A stretch of 64,000 nt of DNA from Acestrorhynchus altus (Eukaryota; Chordata; Actinopteri; Characiformes; Acestrorhynchidae), in assembly GCA_034509495.1 (NCBI GenBank), contig CM067522.1, positions 10,148,512 through 10,212,511 of the forward strand, given 5' to 3'. A program made the position numbers and the translations under genes. The notes beneath the pieces were generated by a model. It was not told the DNA's origin, ran no database searches, and saw only the letters and a program-made list of their open reading frames with translations. Positions 52,040-63,652 of the stretch are shown here, one piece after another. How positions within the stretch are numbered: the stretch's first letter is position 1; each line of letters begins with the position of its first letter.

Positions 52040-52823
52040 CAGTTGTGGTTGAAGGTTAACATACACTTATAGACATGAATATCATGACTGAAATCTACAG
52101 GGTTAGAACACACATGTGGTTAAATTATATATGGTTACATTTTTGACAGAAATGTGGTTGGATATTTGACCTTTATTCTTGGCAGAAATTAGTGTAATTA
52201 AGCCTGACTTTTAAGCACAGTCCACATATTTTCAATTGGGTTCATACGGTCAGCTGCAAAATTTAGTGGAGCTGGAAGTGTTGATTTTGGAACAGGGGCT
52301 TCTTTCTTGGATGACAACCTCACAGTCCATGGAAAAGTAAAACTTTGCTTGACATTAGACAGATACACTGGAGTCCCAGCAGCTTACGCTTCATTTCAGG
52401 ACAGTTACTTGGTGTTTCTTGCATTTCTTCTGACTATCTGAACCAATTTTCTCTGAGCTGAGTGTGATCCTGTAAGAGTCTCCACCTTCCAATATCTTAT
52501 ACTTTCATACATCAGTAAGAACTGATGATTCAGTTGTTTAGAGATGACTCCGAGAGACATTATTTGTATAAATCTACAATCTTCTTTCTCAGATCTGCAT
52601 TGAGATCCTTGTTCTTTCAGATTGTACTGTATGTTGGTCAAACTAAGCTCTGTGGGCACAGAGAAGATAGTCAAAGCAGTAGTCAATCATGACTACTAAC
52701 AGGACGTTATGAGTGTCTGATAATGAGGAATTTTGGATTTTTGAAAAATAAATCATCAAAAGCACAAAAATGCCACGACATTCATGTCTATTATGAATGT
52801 TTGTAAACTCCTAACCACAACTG
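52040..52823 (-). mobile_element. Tc1-like element with CAGTTGTGGTT ends
   Basis: Left cagttgtggttgaaggttaa and right gtaaactcctaaccacaact are inverted ends. A second pair (atagacatgaat and attcatgtctat) lies just inside. The flanking dinucleotides are TA and a mutated CA. The minus strand keeps SHSAQRKLVQIVRRNARNTK, the helix-turn-helix region of a Tc1 transposase. Confidence 0.75.
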
Positions 52824-53059
52824 CATTACGTAACATTTTGCAAAAGTGATGGAACAAATTAAAACACTATAACATTGTGAATAATTCCAAAGTTCATACA
52901 TTTAATCTCCTTGTTGTGATGCCAGCACTCTTTATTGTTCAACTTTTAACAATAAGTAAAAAAAAAAAAAGTTATTATCTGAACAAAACTTTAAGACTGT
53001 AACATACCAAGACTGTGAAACACATTGTATTGTATTTCAACTTTCATCCTGGAGGCACT

Positions 53060-53175
53060 AATTACAAGGCCATTGACAATCCCTTTAGAGTTGCAATGGG
53101 TGTGTTAAAGCAGGTAATCCACTAAAATGTGCAGGGTAGGGTGCCTCCAGGCCAAAGGTTGACAAACACTGTATT
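53060..53175. repeat. MITE-like repeat, GTGCCTCCAGG end, copy 2
   Basis: It carries gagttgcaatgggtgtgtta, then aatgtgcagggtagggtgcc and tccaggccaaaggttgac, the same order as at 56640-56760. Confidence 0.5.
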
Positions 53176-54049
53176 AGCAAACAAAACTTTTCCTCAGGCA
53201 TTTTCTTCTTACAATGAAGGAAAAGTAACAGCAAGAAAACATATATGTCCCCATACTTTTGCCAGGCAGAGCGTAGGGTAAACAAGTGCTGTTATCCGGC
53301 CTTTTTAATGTATTTCTCCCTTTTTTACAGGCTTAGAATGCATCCCACTGCTATAACCTGAGCCTCTGGCCCCATCATTAGTTTAAGTCGGGCCAGAGGA
53401 GTCATATGATCCACCAGACACTTCAGAGCCAAAGTCAGGCAACAGGAAATGTTTGCAGCATGCCTGAAGACAGAAGAGGAACCAGATGATTCAGCGCCAA
53501 AATGATGAGCTCACACTTTGTCAGAACCTTGTGACACGCTTCCAAGGTTTTGCTGAATGTGGGTAGCCCACATGTTGTCTTAAAGACACAATGACTGCTT
53601 AAAACCATGTCTCCAGGACAGGTCAACTGTAAAGGGGATTTCACCCAACACTAATATTTAATACATCATTGCTTTGTTGTCATTGGTGGAAACTGAGGAG
53701 ACTGGTGCATTCATCATACCTTTCGCAAAATCTGATTTAACACAAATGCATTTGTTTCCTGATATCATCTCATGGGTTGAGTTGTGCTCTCTGCAAAGTT
53801 CCTGTATGCTGTAATATCACTCAGCTCAGAGGAAGTTTCAAATGCATCATGAACATTGTTTATAGCAGTGGGGAAGGTGGATGTTCCAACCTGCTCCTGC
53901 AATCCAAGAATTAGGAATATAGTTAAACTAGCAAGATTTGTATCAGGCTGATGTGAAACAAGCATATTTAACTACATTCCTAATTCTTGATTATACCAGT
54001 ACACTACACCTACACTGTACTTGCAATTTCCACTGACAAAAAATTAGTC

Positions 54050-54790
54050 TCCTTCAGTGTTCAAGATGGTATTTATTTCAGGCTGGTTATTTGGCTATGA
54101 ATACCTGCAGGGTGTGCGATGGGATTCATAAATTAAGAAGAGGTGGAACAGTGCATTCAATTTTTTTTCAATGTGTGGAAAATGCAAAGCAGATGTCAAT
54201 GATTAACAAAAAGGACTGATTGCATTTGGGCACAGTGGCTACCAGTGGGAGCAAAAATCCGAGTTTGCAGGAAGCTATTGTTAGAACTGTTGTAGACCTC
54301 AGGAAACCTTCAATGAAGACTGGAAGCCTTCATGTGGTTCAAGCTGGCAGAGGTTCTGTGATGTTCTGAGGGTGTTTTAGTTATGCAGAAATGGGTCCTT
54401 TGGTTGAAGTGAGAGTACATTTAATCAAAATGCCTACACTTAGCTGCTGAACAACCAGCTTTTGCCCTTTGCTCATCATCTTACAGAGGGACATAACATT
54501 CCTATCCCTGTATTCCAAGATAACAATTCTCATGTCTCAATAATCAGATCTGCAAATGTAAATGATGGACACGATAAACATTCAGGAGCATTCACACATG
54601 TGAATTGGCCCATAAAATCCCTGGATTTGAATCTTCTTGAAAATCAGTTGGAGTACCTGGAATAACAAATAAAATGCCAGGGAAGGCATCCATGAAATCT
54701 GCTGAACTGCATAATTCTTTGATGCAAGACTGGCTGAACACTGATGTTGTCCACTCCACAGCAAATGGTATCATATCTGGTATTTATGCT
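54050..54790 (+). mobile_element. Degenerate Tc1-like transposase fragment
   Basis: Plus-strand frame 54462-54665 reads VFQDNNSHVSIIRSANVN, then VNWPIKSLDLNLLENQLEYL, matching the family's second-Asp (DN-H) and SPDLNPIE blocks. Here Pro and Ile of the latter are changed, and upstream coding is broken by stops. No clear terminal repeats. Confidence 0.65.
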
Positions 54791-54884
54791 AATGGGGATC
54801 CTAATACTATTACTATTTAGTATATTTCACTCCTTTCTTTGTTTCATATTTTGTATCTTGCATTGGAGTTTCTGCCTGTCACTG

Positions 54885-55015
54885 TTAAAAGTACAAGGTC
54901 CTCAAGGAACTTTTGGAGGTTTTTCAGTAAAGGTTTTCTAAAGGTGCTTCAATTTATCCTTTTAAATGGTTCCTCCACAGTTTCATCAAGGAGCTCAAAC
55001 CTTTAACAGCGTAGG
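54885..55015. repeat. MITE-like repeat, AGTACAAGGTCCTCAAGGAAC family, copy 1
   Basis: The word aagtacaaggtcctcaagga, then cttttggaggtttttcagta and ggttcctccacagtttcatc, parallel the repeats inside 56066-56464 and 57794-58256. Confidence 0.5.
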
Positions 55016-56065
55016 TAATCCAAGTTGACAGGCCAGTGGCAAGAACAGGATTAGCTAGCTAGTAGCTAGAAAAAAAAATGTAATGTATGTAAATGCTCAT
55101 AAATGCTATTATATTTATTTGTTTTTCTGATGAAAGTGAACTCTATACTTCTGGTGGAATTTCCCAGTCTTTCCTTCATACATAAACATTTGGTTAAAAA
55201 CATTGGGTTAAAAATCATATTTCTTCAGGTATTTTTGACAAAATGTAACAGTCAGCCATTACATATAAAATAGAATCAGTGTATTATTATGTATCACGCC
55301 AAAATAACCAAAGGACTGCCTGCTTACTCTGGGGTTTCAGATGAAGTGTGTATTTTTAGACCTTTAATCACCCAACTTCAAGAGATCCTCAACAGTAAGG
55401 GTGTGGAAAATGCTAACGCTAACGCCTCCAGTATCAAGATGTAGTTGAAAATGGAGTGGCTGGGATTTCCCCATGAGAGTTACTGGGTAGCGTCAGCACT
55501 TCATGTGAGATTTGTGGGCTATTAAACTGCCTTCATTTCCCACCAGCTCAGCAGGGTCAAGGGCTCATCAAAGCCTAGTAACTGGAAACAGAACTTCAGG
55601 TGGCAAGTTCTTTGAACTTTTCAGACATTCTGGGAAATATCTGGGAATTCTGAGAAGACAGTGCTACATTTGCCAGTCTTGGTAAAAGAGGTTCTTTAGA
55701 GTATTCTTATGTCGAATACTTCATGTACTTTATATGTAGACTAGAGAGCCTACACCTGGCATCAGACAATGTGCCAATAAGTTCATGCTTGGGAGAGTCC
55801 CATTCTGTTTGCAGTACTACACGGGCTATTTGCACATCCGTGTCAGCGATGGGTGACTGCAGTTAGTAGAAGGGGAAATAAAGTATAAGTCAAAGGACAT
55901 AAATGAAAACTATTTATAAATTCTTATTTTTGTTTCATCTGCATTTGCCCCAGATCCCTATTTCAGGGAACATTTTGCTGTCAGTCCTGTATATTACTGA
56001 AGCAGGTTGAAAAAATCAGACACAAAATAGCAGAATGTGGATGGGAAGCTCAGTTTATTTACATA

Positions 56066-56464
56066 TATGTATGTAGCTGAAGTGGTCTTTCATGGTCAAA
56101 CTCACTGATCTTTTTGAGGAACTACATGTTACTCTGAAAATGTGTGTTCAAGGAACCTTCAGTAAAATGAGAAAGGTTTCTTGGAAGTTTCTTGAAGTGC
56201 TTTAAGAGGTTCCTCCACAGTTTCAAATTGAAGAGCCTCCAAAAGTATTTTGTACATTTTAGTGATGTCCACAATATTTTCATAAAAGCGCTGGTGAAGA
56301 AATTTCTCACGCTAATAAAACGTCCAGCAGCCAAGTCTTGGGCATTAGTTGTGTGATTCACACAATCAGCTCTGATCTCAGAGTCTCATGCTAAACTTGT
56401 CACACTTTTTTTAACAAGCCCTTGTTCCCTTTCAGAGCAAACATATGATCTTAAGTTTATCCAC
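56066..56464. repeat. Local duplication, copy A
   Basis: Aligns by eye over about 400 bp with 57794-58256. Shared words include gtctttcatggtc/gggctttcatggtc, ggttcctccacagtttc/gttttctccacagtttcc, tgtgtgattcacac, cagctctgatctcag, gtctcatgct and tgttccctttca. Homology extends beyond the MITE-like core on both sides. Confidence 0.6.
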
Positions 56465-56584
56465 TTCGCTCTTTTGTCCTGTGAAGCTGTACGTTTTAGC
56501 TATTTGTGCTGGTCCCACAACAGAGCCAGTCCTTAGCTTTGACGTAAGTTGGGGGTTACACACATGGGGGCAATTGAAATCTAC

Positions 56585-56760
56585 CAACACTTAGGGTAGG
56601 GTGCCTTCAGGACCCTGAACCCTGCCTATTTGAGAGCTTTCTCTACTCCCAACTAATCAGCTCATTACCAAGCCCTTCAGAGTTGCAGGGGATGTGTTAA
56701 AACTAATATGTGCAGGGGAGGGGTGCCTCCAGGACCAGGGTTGAAGAACACTGATGCAAA
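56585..56760. repeat. MITE-like repeat, GTGCCTCCAGGACC ends, copy 3
   Basis: Internal gagttgcaggggatgtgtta and terminal gtgcctccaggaccagggtt, then gaagaacactg. The left side has the variant gtagggtgccttcaggaccc. Confidence 0.55.
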
Positions 56761-57793
56761 GAGCCAAATTTGAATGACTCTGTTTACTGATCTAGACAGC
56801 TAACAAAAACCTAATTGTCTACTTCACAGTTTGTGGATTTCTAAGTATTCCAGATAACCAAATATGTGTGCACGAGAGGTTTTTTAAATATTGATAGCAC
56901 GTGTTTTTGGAGCCAAATACACAGAAGGGAAAGCATGTGGACATAAGGCTGGACTTTTGGGAAAATATTTGTGAGAGCACACTCTGAAGCTTTCTCCAGC
57001 TGTTTGGGTGGGATTTGGATTTTGTTTTTGTACGATGGCCTTTCCCTCTGACTCATGGCTGCAGCATTTAGCAGGAGGGTGGAACAGGAACTGGCTTATA
57101 ATCTGAGCAAGAATCTTGCGACTTCAATTCAGTTTGTTATGAAAAGAACAGAAACAGAATGTGCTCCCTGTGCAGTTAGGCCGCATGCACCATTAGTGTC
57201 AACCACAGCTTCAGCTTATATTTAGCATTGTACAACCCCCCCCCCACCAATTACAGCAAATCCATAACAAAGGAGGCCACATAAACGCAATAAAGGCCAC
57301 CTGAATCATCTGAATGGTCATATCAGCTCCGCTCTAGGTCTAAACATAACCACTGAACCTAAGCAGAAGCAATTTTAAGGGTGAAGGTGTGAGCTGACCT
57401 CACTGTCAGAAAGCATTCTTGCACCTTTGAATCATTCAGGAAGTCTGAGTATTCTGTTTCCTCTCTATTCATCATTTCTGTTCTCAGTGCCAATATTCAG
57501 CACCTAACTAACATTCAGTTTTACTATTATATTTTTTCTTCAAATAGCTTCAGCAACTGTTCTGGACATGCAGTGGACATTTTAACACATTTGCACCAAG
57601 GATGGACTTGTTCTTAGTGGTTCTCAGTATCTAAATTTTAATTTTCTAAATCAAACTTAATAGGATTATGGGAATATGTTGGTAATCTTGAAAAAAAAAA
57701 ATGACACCATATTGTTGGCCAGGTCCACACCACTGTCCAGTCTAGAAGTAAAAAATGCAGATGTGCTGTGAATACTCTCTGGATGCACTGTAT

Positions 57794-58256
57794 GAATGTG
57801 TGTAGATAAAGTGGGCTTTCATGGTCACTCACTGTAAAAAGTACAAGATCTTTGAGGAACTTTTGCATGTTATTCAGTTTGAAACTGTGGCCGAACCACA
57901 TAAGGTACTTCAAAGCACCTTCAGTAAAAGGACAAAGGTTTCTTGGAGGCTCCTTAAAGCACTTTAAGAGTTTTCTCCACAGTTTCCAATTGAAAATCCT
58001 CCAAAAGTTCCTTGAGGATCTTGTACTTTTTCCAGTGCATGCAGTTCTTATTTATGTCCACAGTTTGTTCTCAAAACAGCCATGGTGGAATTTCTCACAA
58101 TAATAAAACAAAGCAGCCGAGAGTTGAGCACTGGTTGTGTGATTCACACCGTCAGCTCTGATCTCAGGGTCTCATGCTGAACTTGTCATTTGTCACACTT
58201 TTTTTTTTAACAAGTCATTGTTCCCTTTCAAAGCAAACTCCAGATGAATTTGACCA
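57794..58256. repeat. Local duplication, copy B, with a fold-back MITE core
   Basis: Partner of 56066-56464. Its core, 57828-58037, is a clean fold-back: left cactgtaaaaagtacaagat against right atcttgtactttttccagtg. Confidence 0.6.
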
Positions 58257-58589
58257 CTGATAATGTTTTCTACAGCTGCTGCTTTGGATTTCACTGATTG
58301 AACCCACTCTGGATGTGCAACAGCTGCCTTCTGGAGGAAACTAGTTAGTCAGTCATAGCAAGTCCTATTGCAATTCACCTCCCCTGCATGATTTGTGCTT
58401 TGCATACAGTGCAAATTGGCCCATGGCAGCCACAAAGGTAGTCTGCAAATGCTAAAAACAATACTCTGCACTATAATCTCCCACAATTTACTGGTAATTC
58501 ATAGTAAATATTGTAGCTCACGAAATGAGCTAAATATGGACCATAATACAACTGAGTCTACACAGTAGAATGAATGAAACTGACATATA

Positions 58590-59113
58590 CAGGGGTTGGA
58601 CAATGAAACTGAAACTGCTTTTAGACAACAATAATTTATTAGTATGGTGAACTAGGGCCTCCTTTTGCGGCCAATACAGCATCAATTCGTCTTGGGAAAA
58701 ACATTTTTTGGATACAAGCCAGGTTAGCACCCCAACATCCCTTTCAGACAGCTTCCTCTTGCATCCACAGTTAATCCTGTTGGATGTGGTTGGTCCTTCT
58801 TGGTGGTGCTGACATTACCCTGGATACCGTGGCTCTTGATACATCACAAAGACTTGCTGACTTGGTCACAGATGCACCAGCAATGCACCAACAATCTGTC
58901 CTCTTTTGAACTCTGGTATGTCCCCCATAATGTTGTGTGCATTGTAATATTTTGAGCAAAACTGTGCTCTTACCTGCTAATTGAACCTTCAAACTCTGCT
59001 CTTACTGGTGCAATGAGCAATTAATGAAGACTGGCCACCAGGTTGCTCCAATTTATCCATGAAACCTCCCTCACTAAAATGACAGGTGTTTCAGTTTCAT
59101 TGTCCAACCCCTG
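58590..59113 (-). mobile_element. Tc1-like element with perfect 26-bp terminal inverted repeats
   Basis: Starts CAGGGGTTGGACAATGAAAC at 58590 and ends with its exact inverse at 59113; 26 bp match without error. TA duplications sit at 58588-58589 and 59114-59115. Minus strand 58950-58790 keeps the transposase N-terminal helix-turn-helix: AGASVTKSASLCDVSRATV followed by SRVMSA. The catalytic domain is deleted, so it is non-autonomous. Confidence 0.85.
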
Positions 59114-59548
59114 TAGCTGTTAAGCCAGTGATCGCTATGAGCCATTGGACGCTGTGAAGCTCCAAGATGTTTTCTATGTAACATTAGTTAATTAATTAGA
59201 ATCTTATATTGATAAGCAATATAATCAAGGATTATTCCATGAACAGCACAGAGCTTTACTTAACTTTAATTCAGAATTCAGTTTGTATGTATGGAGCTTA
59301 AACACTGCTCACACACTCACATGTTTATGTGACCAAATTCATCTTTGTTTCTACACTACTTAGAAGACTAATAGGTTCTGTAATCCTCCTGTATATAGTG
59401 ATTCTCAAGATTCTCTTAATCTGATTCATGTAGTGTTAGTGAGGTAACACATTTGAACATGGACAGTGTAATTTAATGTCGTGAACCCAAAGAGCACTCT
59501 GCAAACATTTGTGTTAAATACTGCTGTGTAATGGCACTCATGGTCTAA

Positions 59549-59550
<2 letters not shown>

Positions 59551-59620
<70 letters not shown>
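59551..59620. repeat. (AGAT)n tetranucleotide microsatellite
   Basis: 17.5 perfect units. Confidence 0.97.
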
Positions 59621-59621
<1 letters not shown>

Positions 59622-60394
59622 CTCAGAGCTAACAGTAGTGAACATGTGAGTCAACACTGTCTTTTGTTGTTTGTAGTATTTAGTGATACTATCAAGCAAA
59701 AATAAAAAGAATTTTCACCCCAAACCCAATAACCTCCCAATTTACTGCTGGCCCAACCTGAATATCACTCCGATAAAGCAGTAAAAGTTGGCAACCCTGG
59801 TGGTACCCACCCCAAACAAGAGCCCTAAGGATGGGAAGATTCATGCCTGTTAGTAGGAGGCTCATTTGGCTCAGAGCCTTGAGGTCAATCCTGCTGAAAG
59901 CTGAGCGTGCTTCTGTGTTTACAGGCCGAGCTGAGGGCCAGGGCGCTCTGCCAGGGCCAATGAGGGAAAGGTCCAAGTCTGGCATTCAGGCCGCGTTCCC
60001 ACGCCACAGCGCTGAAAAAACGCATATTGTCACCACTTAGACCAGGCAGTTGTCATGGTAACATCATGTTCCGAGGAGACAACTGCTTACCATGACCAAG
60101 ACCCATTTACCTTCAACACATCTCTTAAGAAACTTCTTAAGACGATATTTCTATCTTTGCAATTTCAGAGCCATGGATTAAGTGAAGGGCTGATGGTGTC
60201 AGAAGGTATAAAGTAGTCTTCCATTTAGAGCTGTGGCTTTTCTCCACTTCCTCTTTTCTAACCAGGGCAAATACTGTGGTAGTGTGGAGAGAACTCTGAA
60301 GTAGATTCATTTAATACTGTACACACTACAATCATCTGGGAAAAGGATATATTTTAGGATCCTTATCTATCAGTATCAAAACACTCCCTTTAGC

Positions 60395-60525
60395 TGATGT
60401 GGGACACCATCTACCCACCCAGGGAGCATAGCCAATTTTGCTCTATTGGACTCAGAAGACAAGCAGCATGACCTGGGACGCCTGTGCTAGTGCATTAGAC
60501 CACTGATTCAGGGTCCTTTAGTACA
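60395..60525 (-). mobile_element. SINE 5' fragment, reverse orientation
   Basis: On the minus strand it reads gcgtcccaggtcatgctgct, then the tctgagtccaatagagcaaa and atggtgtcccacatcagc blocks, the order of the SINE family at 38040 and 51670. Confidence 0.5.
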
Positions 60526-62200
60526 GGAAATAACTACATGGTTTGTAGTAACCTCTTAAAACTTTGTTCTAGTTGGGCCCCAAAAGGGCATTACTGTTAT
60601 CACAGGACCTTTTTTAGTAGTGTGTAGAACCGTTTTGCTTAGAATGCAATGGCTGACCAAACTGCATTGCCACTGAAAACATTTTAGAGTAAGACTGGGC
60701 TTAATCTGGCACTAGGAAACCAGTTAATTACAGATAAACACACAAACTGTTTCCGGGCTCATTACTAATTTGGTTGGATGCAAGCCCATTAACACCCATT
60801 TGCTGTTATGAGAGCCAGAAATGACAGTGGCTGTGACAATATAGGAGAAATATGTACTTGGACATATTGGACATCAGATCTATAACTTGTTTTGTTCACT
60901 GCTCATAAAGGATTCATTTTCAGTGTCTACTGAGCAGCAAAGCCTGTCCAACACTGTTGTACTGTAGATGCCTTGGAAATCCATACTTCACAAAACCTGG
61001 AAATAACCAGCATGATTTACCAGATTTACTTAATTAAACAACAATAACTATTTCCAAACAGAAAACACATCACAGTGCTGAATGATGTAGGGGATTTATT
61101 TTTGAAGAAAATATAATTTTCTGAATAACCCAGGTGTGTTTTTCCACAACTACCGTTAAATTAAACATTTTCCTTCCATCAATCCTGTAGAAAATAAATT
61201 GTCCACCATCGGGCTTTTATGCCTCAAATACCATATTCTTCAGCCAAGAAAATGCGTCATTAGTGTCCATGATGAAATCGACTGAAATGGAGTCCTGAGT
61301 AAGCTGTGCTTTTAGTATATCATCATATTCTCACTTTATTTGGATTTCTGTGCACTTGCTTTATTTGGAAGCTGATCCGCTCACCATGGGAATAGCTTCT
61401 TTTCTGTCTTCTGGGAATGATTGGTAATCTAGCTGGAGCAGAACTGTTTTTTCTTGATTCATCCCATGTTCCGGACTGAAAATAACATGGGGGGGAGGGT
61501 GTGAGCCAAATTAGGGCTTCCTTCTTTTCCCAAGGCTCATCCCAAACTCAAAACTAACTTCTTGGCCTAGCAGCTGAGATCCCTTAGATAATAAAATCAA
61601 CCCTTGTAAAACAATTCTTAGATTAAATACAATAGATACTGTATATGTCATTGCTTAAAAGAAATAATAAAAATACCAAAAAAAGACAGGGTTGAAGGCA
61701 CGATGAAGTGAGGACAGCTGCTCTGCAAGGTGTTTTATATTTCATTTTACATTTTGGCTAACTTGAAAGGGCTCAAGTGCTCCAAAGAATGGCAGTGAAA
61801 AGCCACACAACAGCACTGAGGTGAGGACATCCTCCCGACGTTAGTCATACTAAAAATTTTGAATGTCAACAGTGTAATAAGGCAGAGTAAATAAAGTTCT
61901 CCTAAATGTTATGTTAGTAGCCTAAGCAAAAGATTTCTTTCTGTTGTTTTTTTTAAAGATAAAGCTTACATCACCCAGCTTGGTTGTGCTTGCTTTGCAA
62001 TGGAACACTTTTCTTTCTTAGTTTTAGTTTCACAGAGGTAATAATGCATGTGTTTCAAAGGCTAGTTTCTCTGACAGAAACCATGAGCCCACCCCATCTC
62101 GCTGTCTAAAGTTCAGCCCATCGGCCCTCCCTATTTTCTGGAAATAACGACCTCTCCTAGAGAGGGTTAACACTATCTCGCCACATATTTTCCCCTAAGC

Positions 62201-62206
62201 TTTATT
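62201..62206 (-). terminator. snx33: Candidate snx33 poly(A) signal
   Basis: AATAAA on the minus strand, about 185 bases past the stop codon. Other AATAAA words occur further away, so usage is uncertain. Confidence 0.35.
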
Positions 62207-62388
62207 TAGCCCCATAGCTGTGGCAAGACATTCATTGTGTGGGTAAAGAATTCACATAGATAACTGAGAGGGGGGATGTTTTTTCAGCTCTCAGTGTAAA
62301 GTATTGCTAAACTGGGGCTGGCCAACTCCCACCTAGTGCCAACACCAGGAGAGCGGTGAAGGGTGTGTGAGGTCCAGCCGTGATGGAT

Positions 62389-62642
62389 TTAGGCGTTGTC
62401 GTACTTCCTCAGGGCCTCTTCGAGCTTGCTTGTGACCTTCTGGAAGAAGCTGATCTGCTGCTGCAGGTAATGCTGCATCTGCGCCTTGTAGTCACGCACA
62501 CGAATGTGGTGGAAGTGCTGAATCTCAGCCAATGTGGCAAATGAGATGATGTTACAGCGTTCATTGACGCCGTCTGCCTGCTGCCTCTCCATCTTGCCTT
62601 CCTCTACATGCTTCTGGCTCTCCTTCACCTTGGTTAGGGCAC
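62389..62642 (-). CDS. snx33: Sorting nexin 33 (SNX9 family), last coding exon
   Basis: The acceptor tttccacag is followed by a frame of 84 codons including the stop. It reads ALTKVKESQKHVEEGKMER, then ERCNIISFATLAEIQHFH, then VRDYKAQMQHYLQQQISFF, and ends EEALRKYDNA. This is the final BAR-domain helix region of the SNX9/18/33 family. These SH3-PX-BAR proteins bind phosphoinositide membranes, dynamin and WASP in endocytosis and membrane remodelling. Third-position GC is high compared with surroundings. The choice of snx33 over snx18 rests on its tail-to-tail position next to cspg4, as in human. The rest of the gene is beyond the right edge. Confidence 0.78.
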
Positions 62643-62717
62643 CTGTGGAAAGATTGCTGGGTTAGATTACAGGAAGTATATCAAAATAATTCTAGACTGA
62701 GCTAGTAGTGCATTTTA

Positions 62718-62794
62718 AAAGATGGGCGATATACAATAAATGACATGAAAAATACAATGTGAAAAAAATTAGGATACCCCATGAAATCAATAGT

Positions 62795-62855
<61 letters not shown>

Positions 62856-62915
62856 ATTGTGCTCTGTTTATATCCCAATATATCAATATATTGCCCTAGC
62901 CCTACCCTCAAACTG
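62718..62915. repeat. GGGCGATAT repeat fragments around (CA)n
   Basis: gatgggcgatatacaataaa on the left; on the right the inverted head (tctgtttatatcccaatata, tcaatatattgccctagccc). Between them lies (CA)n at 62798-62852, about 27 units. Confidence 0.6.
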
Positions 62916-63652
62916 AATTAATTTGAAGAAAGTTTGGTTTCATGTAAGAGAACTGCTAAGCATTGTTGTGAGATCTCACCACAAAAATGAAACAATGAAA
63001 CAGAAAATGACACTGAACATGAGTTGATCAGGTCAGAGTTAATCCAGCACTGTTCAACTCTGCAAAGACTTAACTCACTAGTGTGCATCAGTGTGTGTGG
63101 AGGGAAATTTTTCTCATTCTTTAGAGTTATTTGACCTTTTTTTAGTGATTTATAAAAGGAACTCTGACATGGTGTTAAATGGTGTAACTATTTCGAAAGT
63201 GTTGATTTAACTCAGAAGGGTGTGGAGATGTATAAACCCTGAAAAAGTGTTGAAATCAACTCTGTGGGAGTTAATTAGACTGGACTTTTTGCTGTGTACG
63301 TCAATAATCCAAACTGTCATGACATCAATAATGCAATCCAGTGTATTCAGTGTAGAAATAAAAAACACCTGGCAGATTAAATCTGGCTCTAGACAAAATT
63401 TGCATCAAACAGCAAAAATGGCAAGAGAGCTTGATTCAATTTGCTCTAGGAGATATTGCACATCCTGCAATGTGACTATTGCTCATGCTCACACTGATCA
63501 CTATGCTAAAACCACATATTGTGCAGTCTTAATCTTAGTATAGGGTCCCTTTCCCTTAATAGTCAGGGTAGATGGCCCTGATAAACCATGCAGCAACAGA
63601 TGGGCTCCAGGCTCTGAGGAGGTGACATTGTACACTTCCAACTTTGAATATA

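Larger units (their letters stand above)
37600..62200. other. Gene-poor intergenic region between cspg4 and snx33
   Basis: About 25 kb in which no host exon is recognised on either strand. Open frames over 100 codons here (38150, 41515, 43517, 44771, 45350, 48147) lack family similarity or overlap repeats. Content is SINEs, MITEs, Tc1 elements and simple repeats listed separately. Stretches 39040-41430, 49300-51660 and 60540-62200 show nothing I can name. Confidence 0.6.

Noticed and set aside
59551..59620. Regular array that could be mistaken for CRISPR or satellite
   Set aside because: A plain AGAT tetranucleotide microsatellite with no spacers, in an animal genome.
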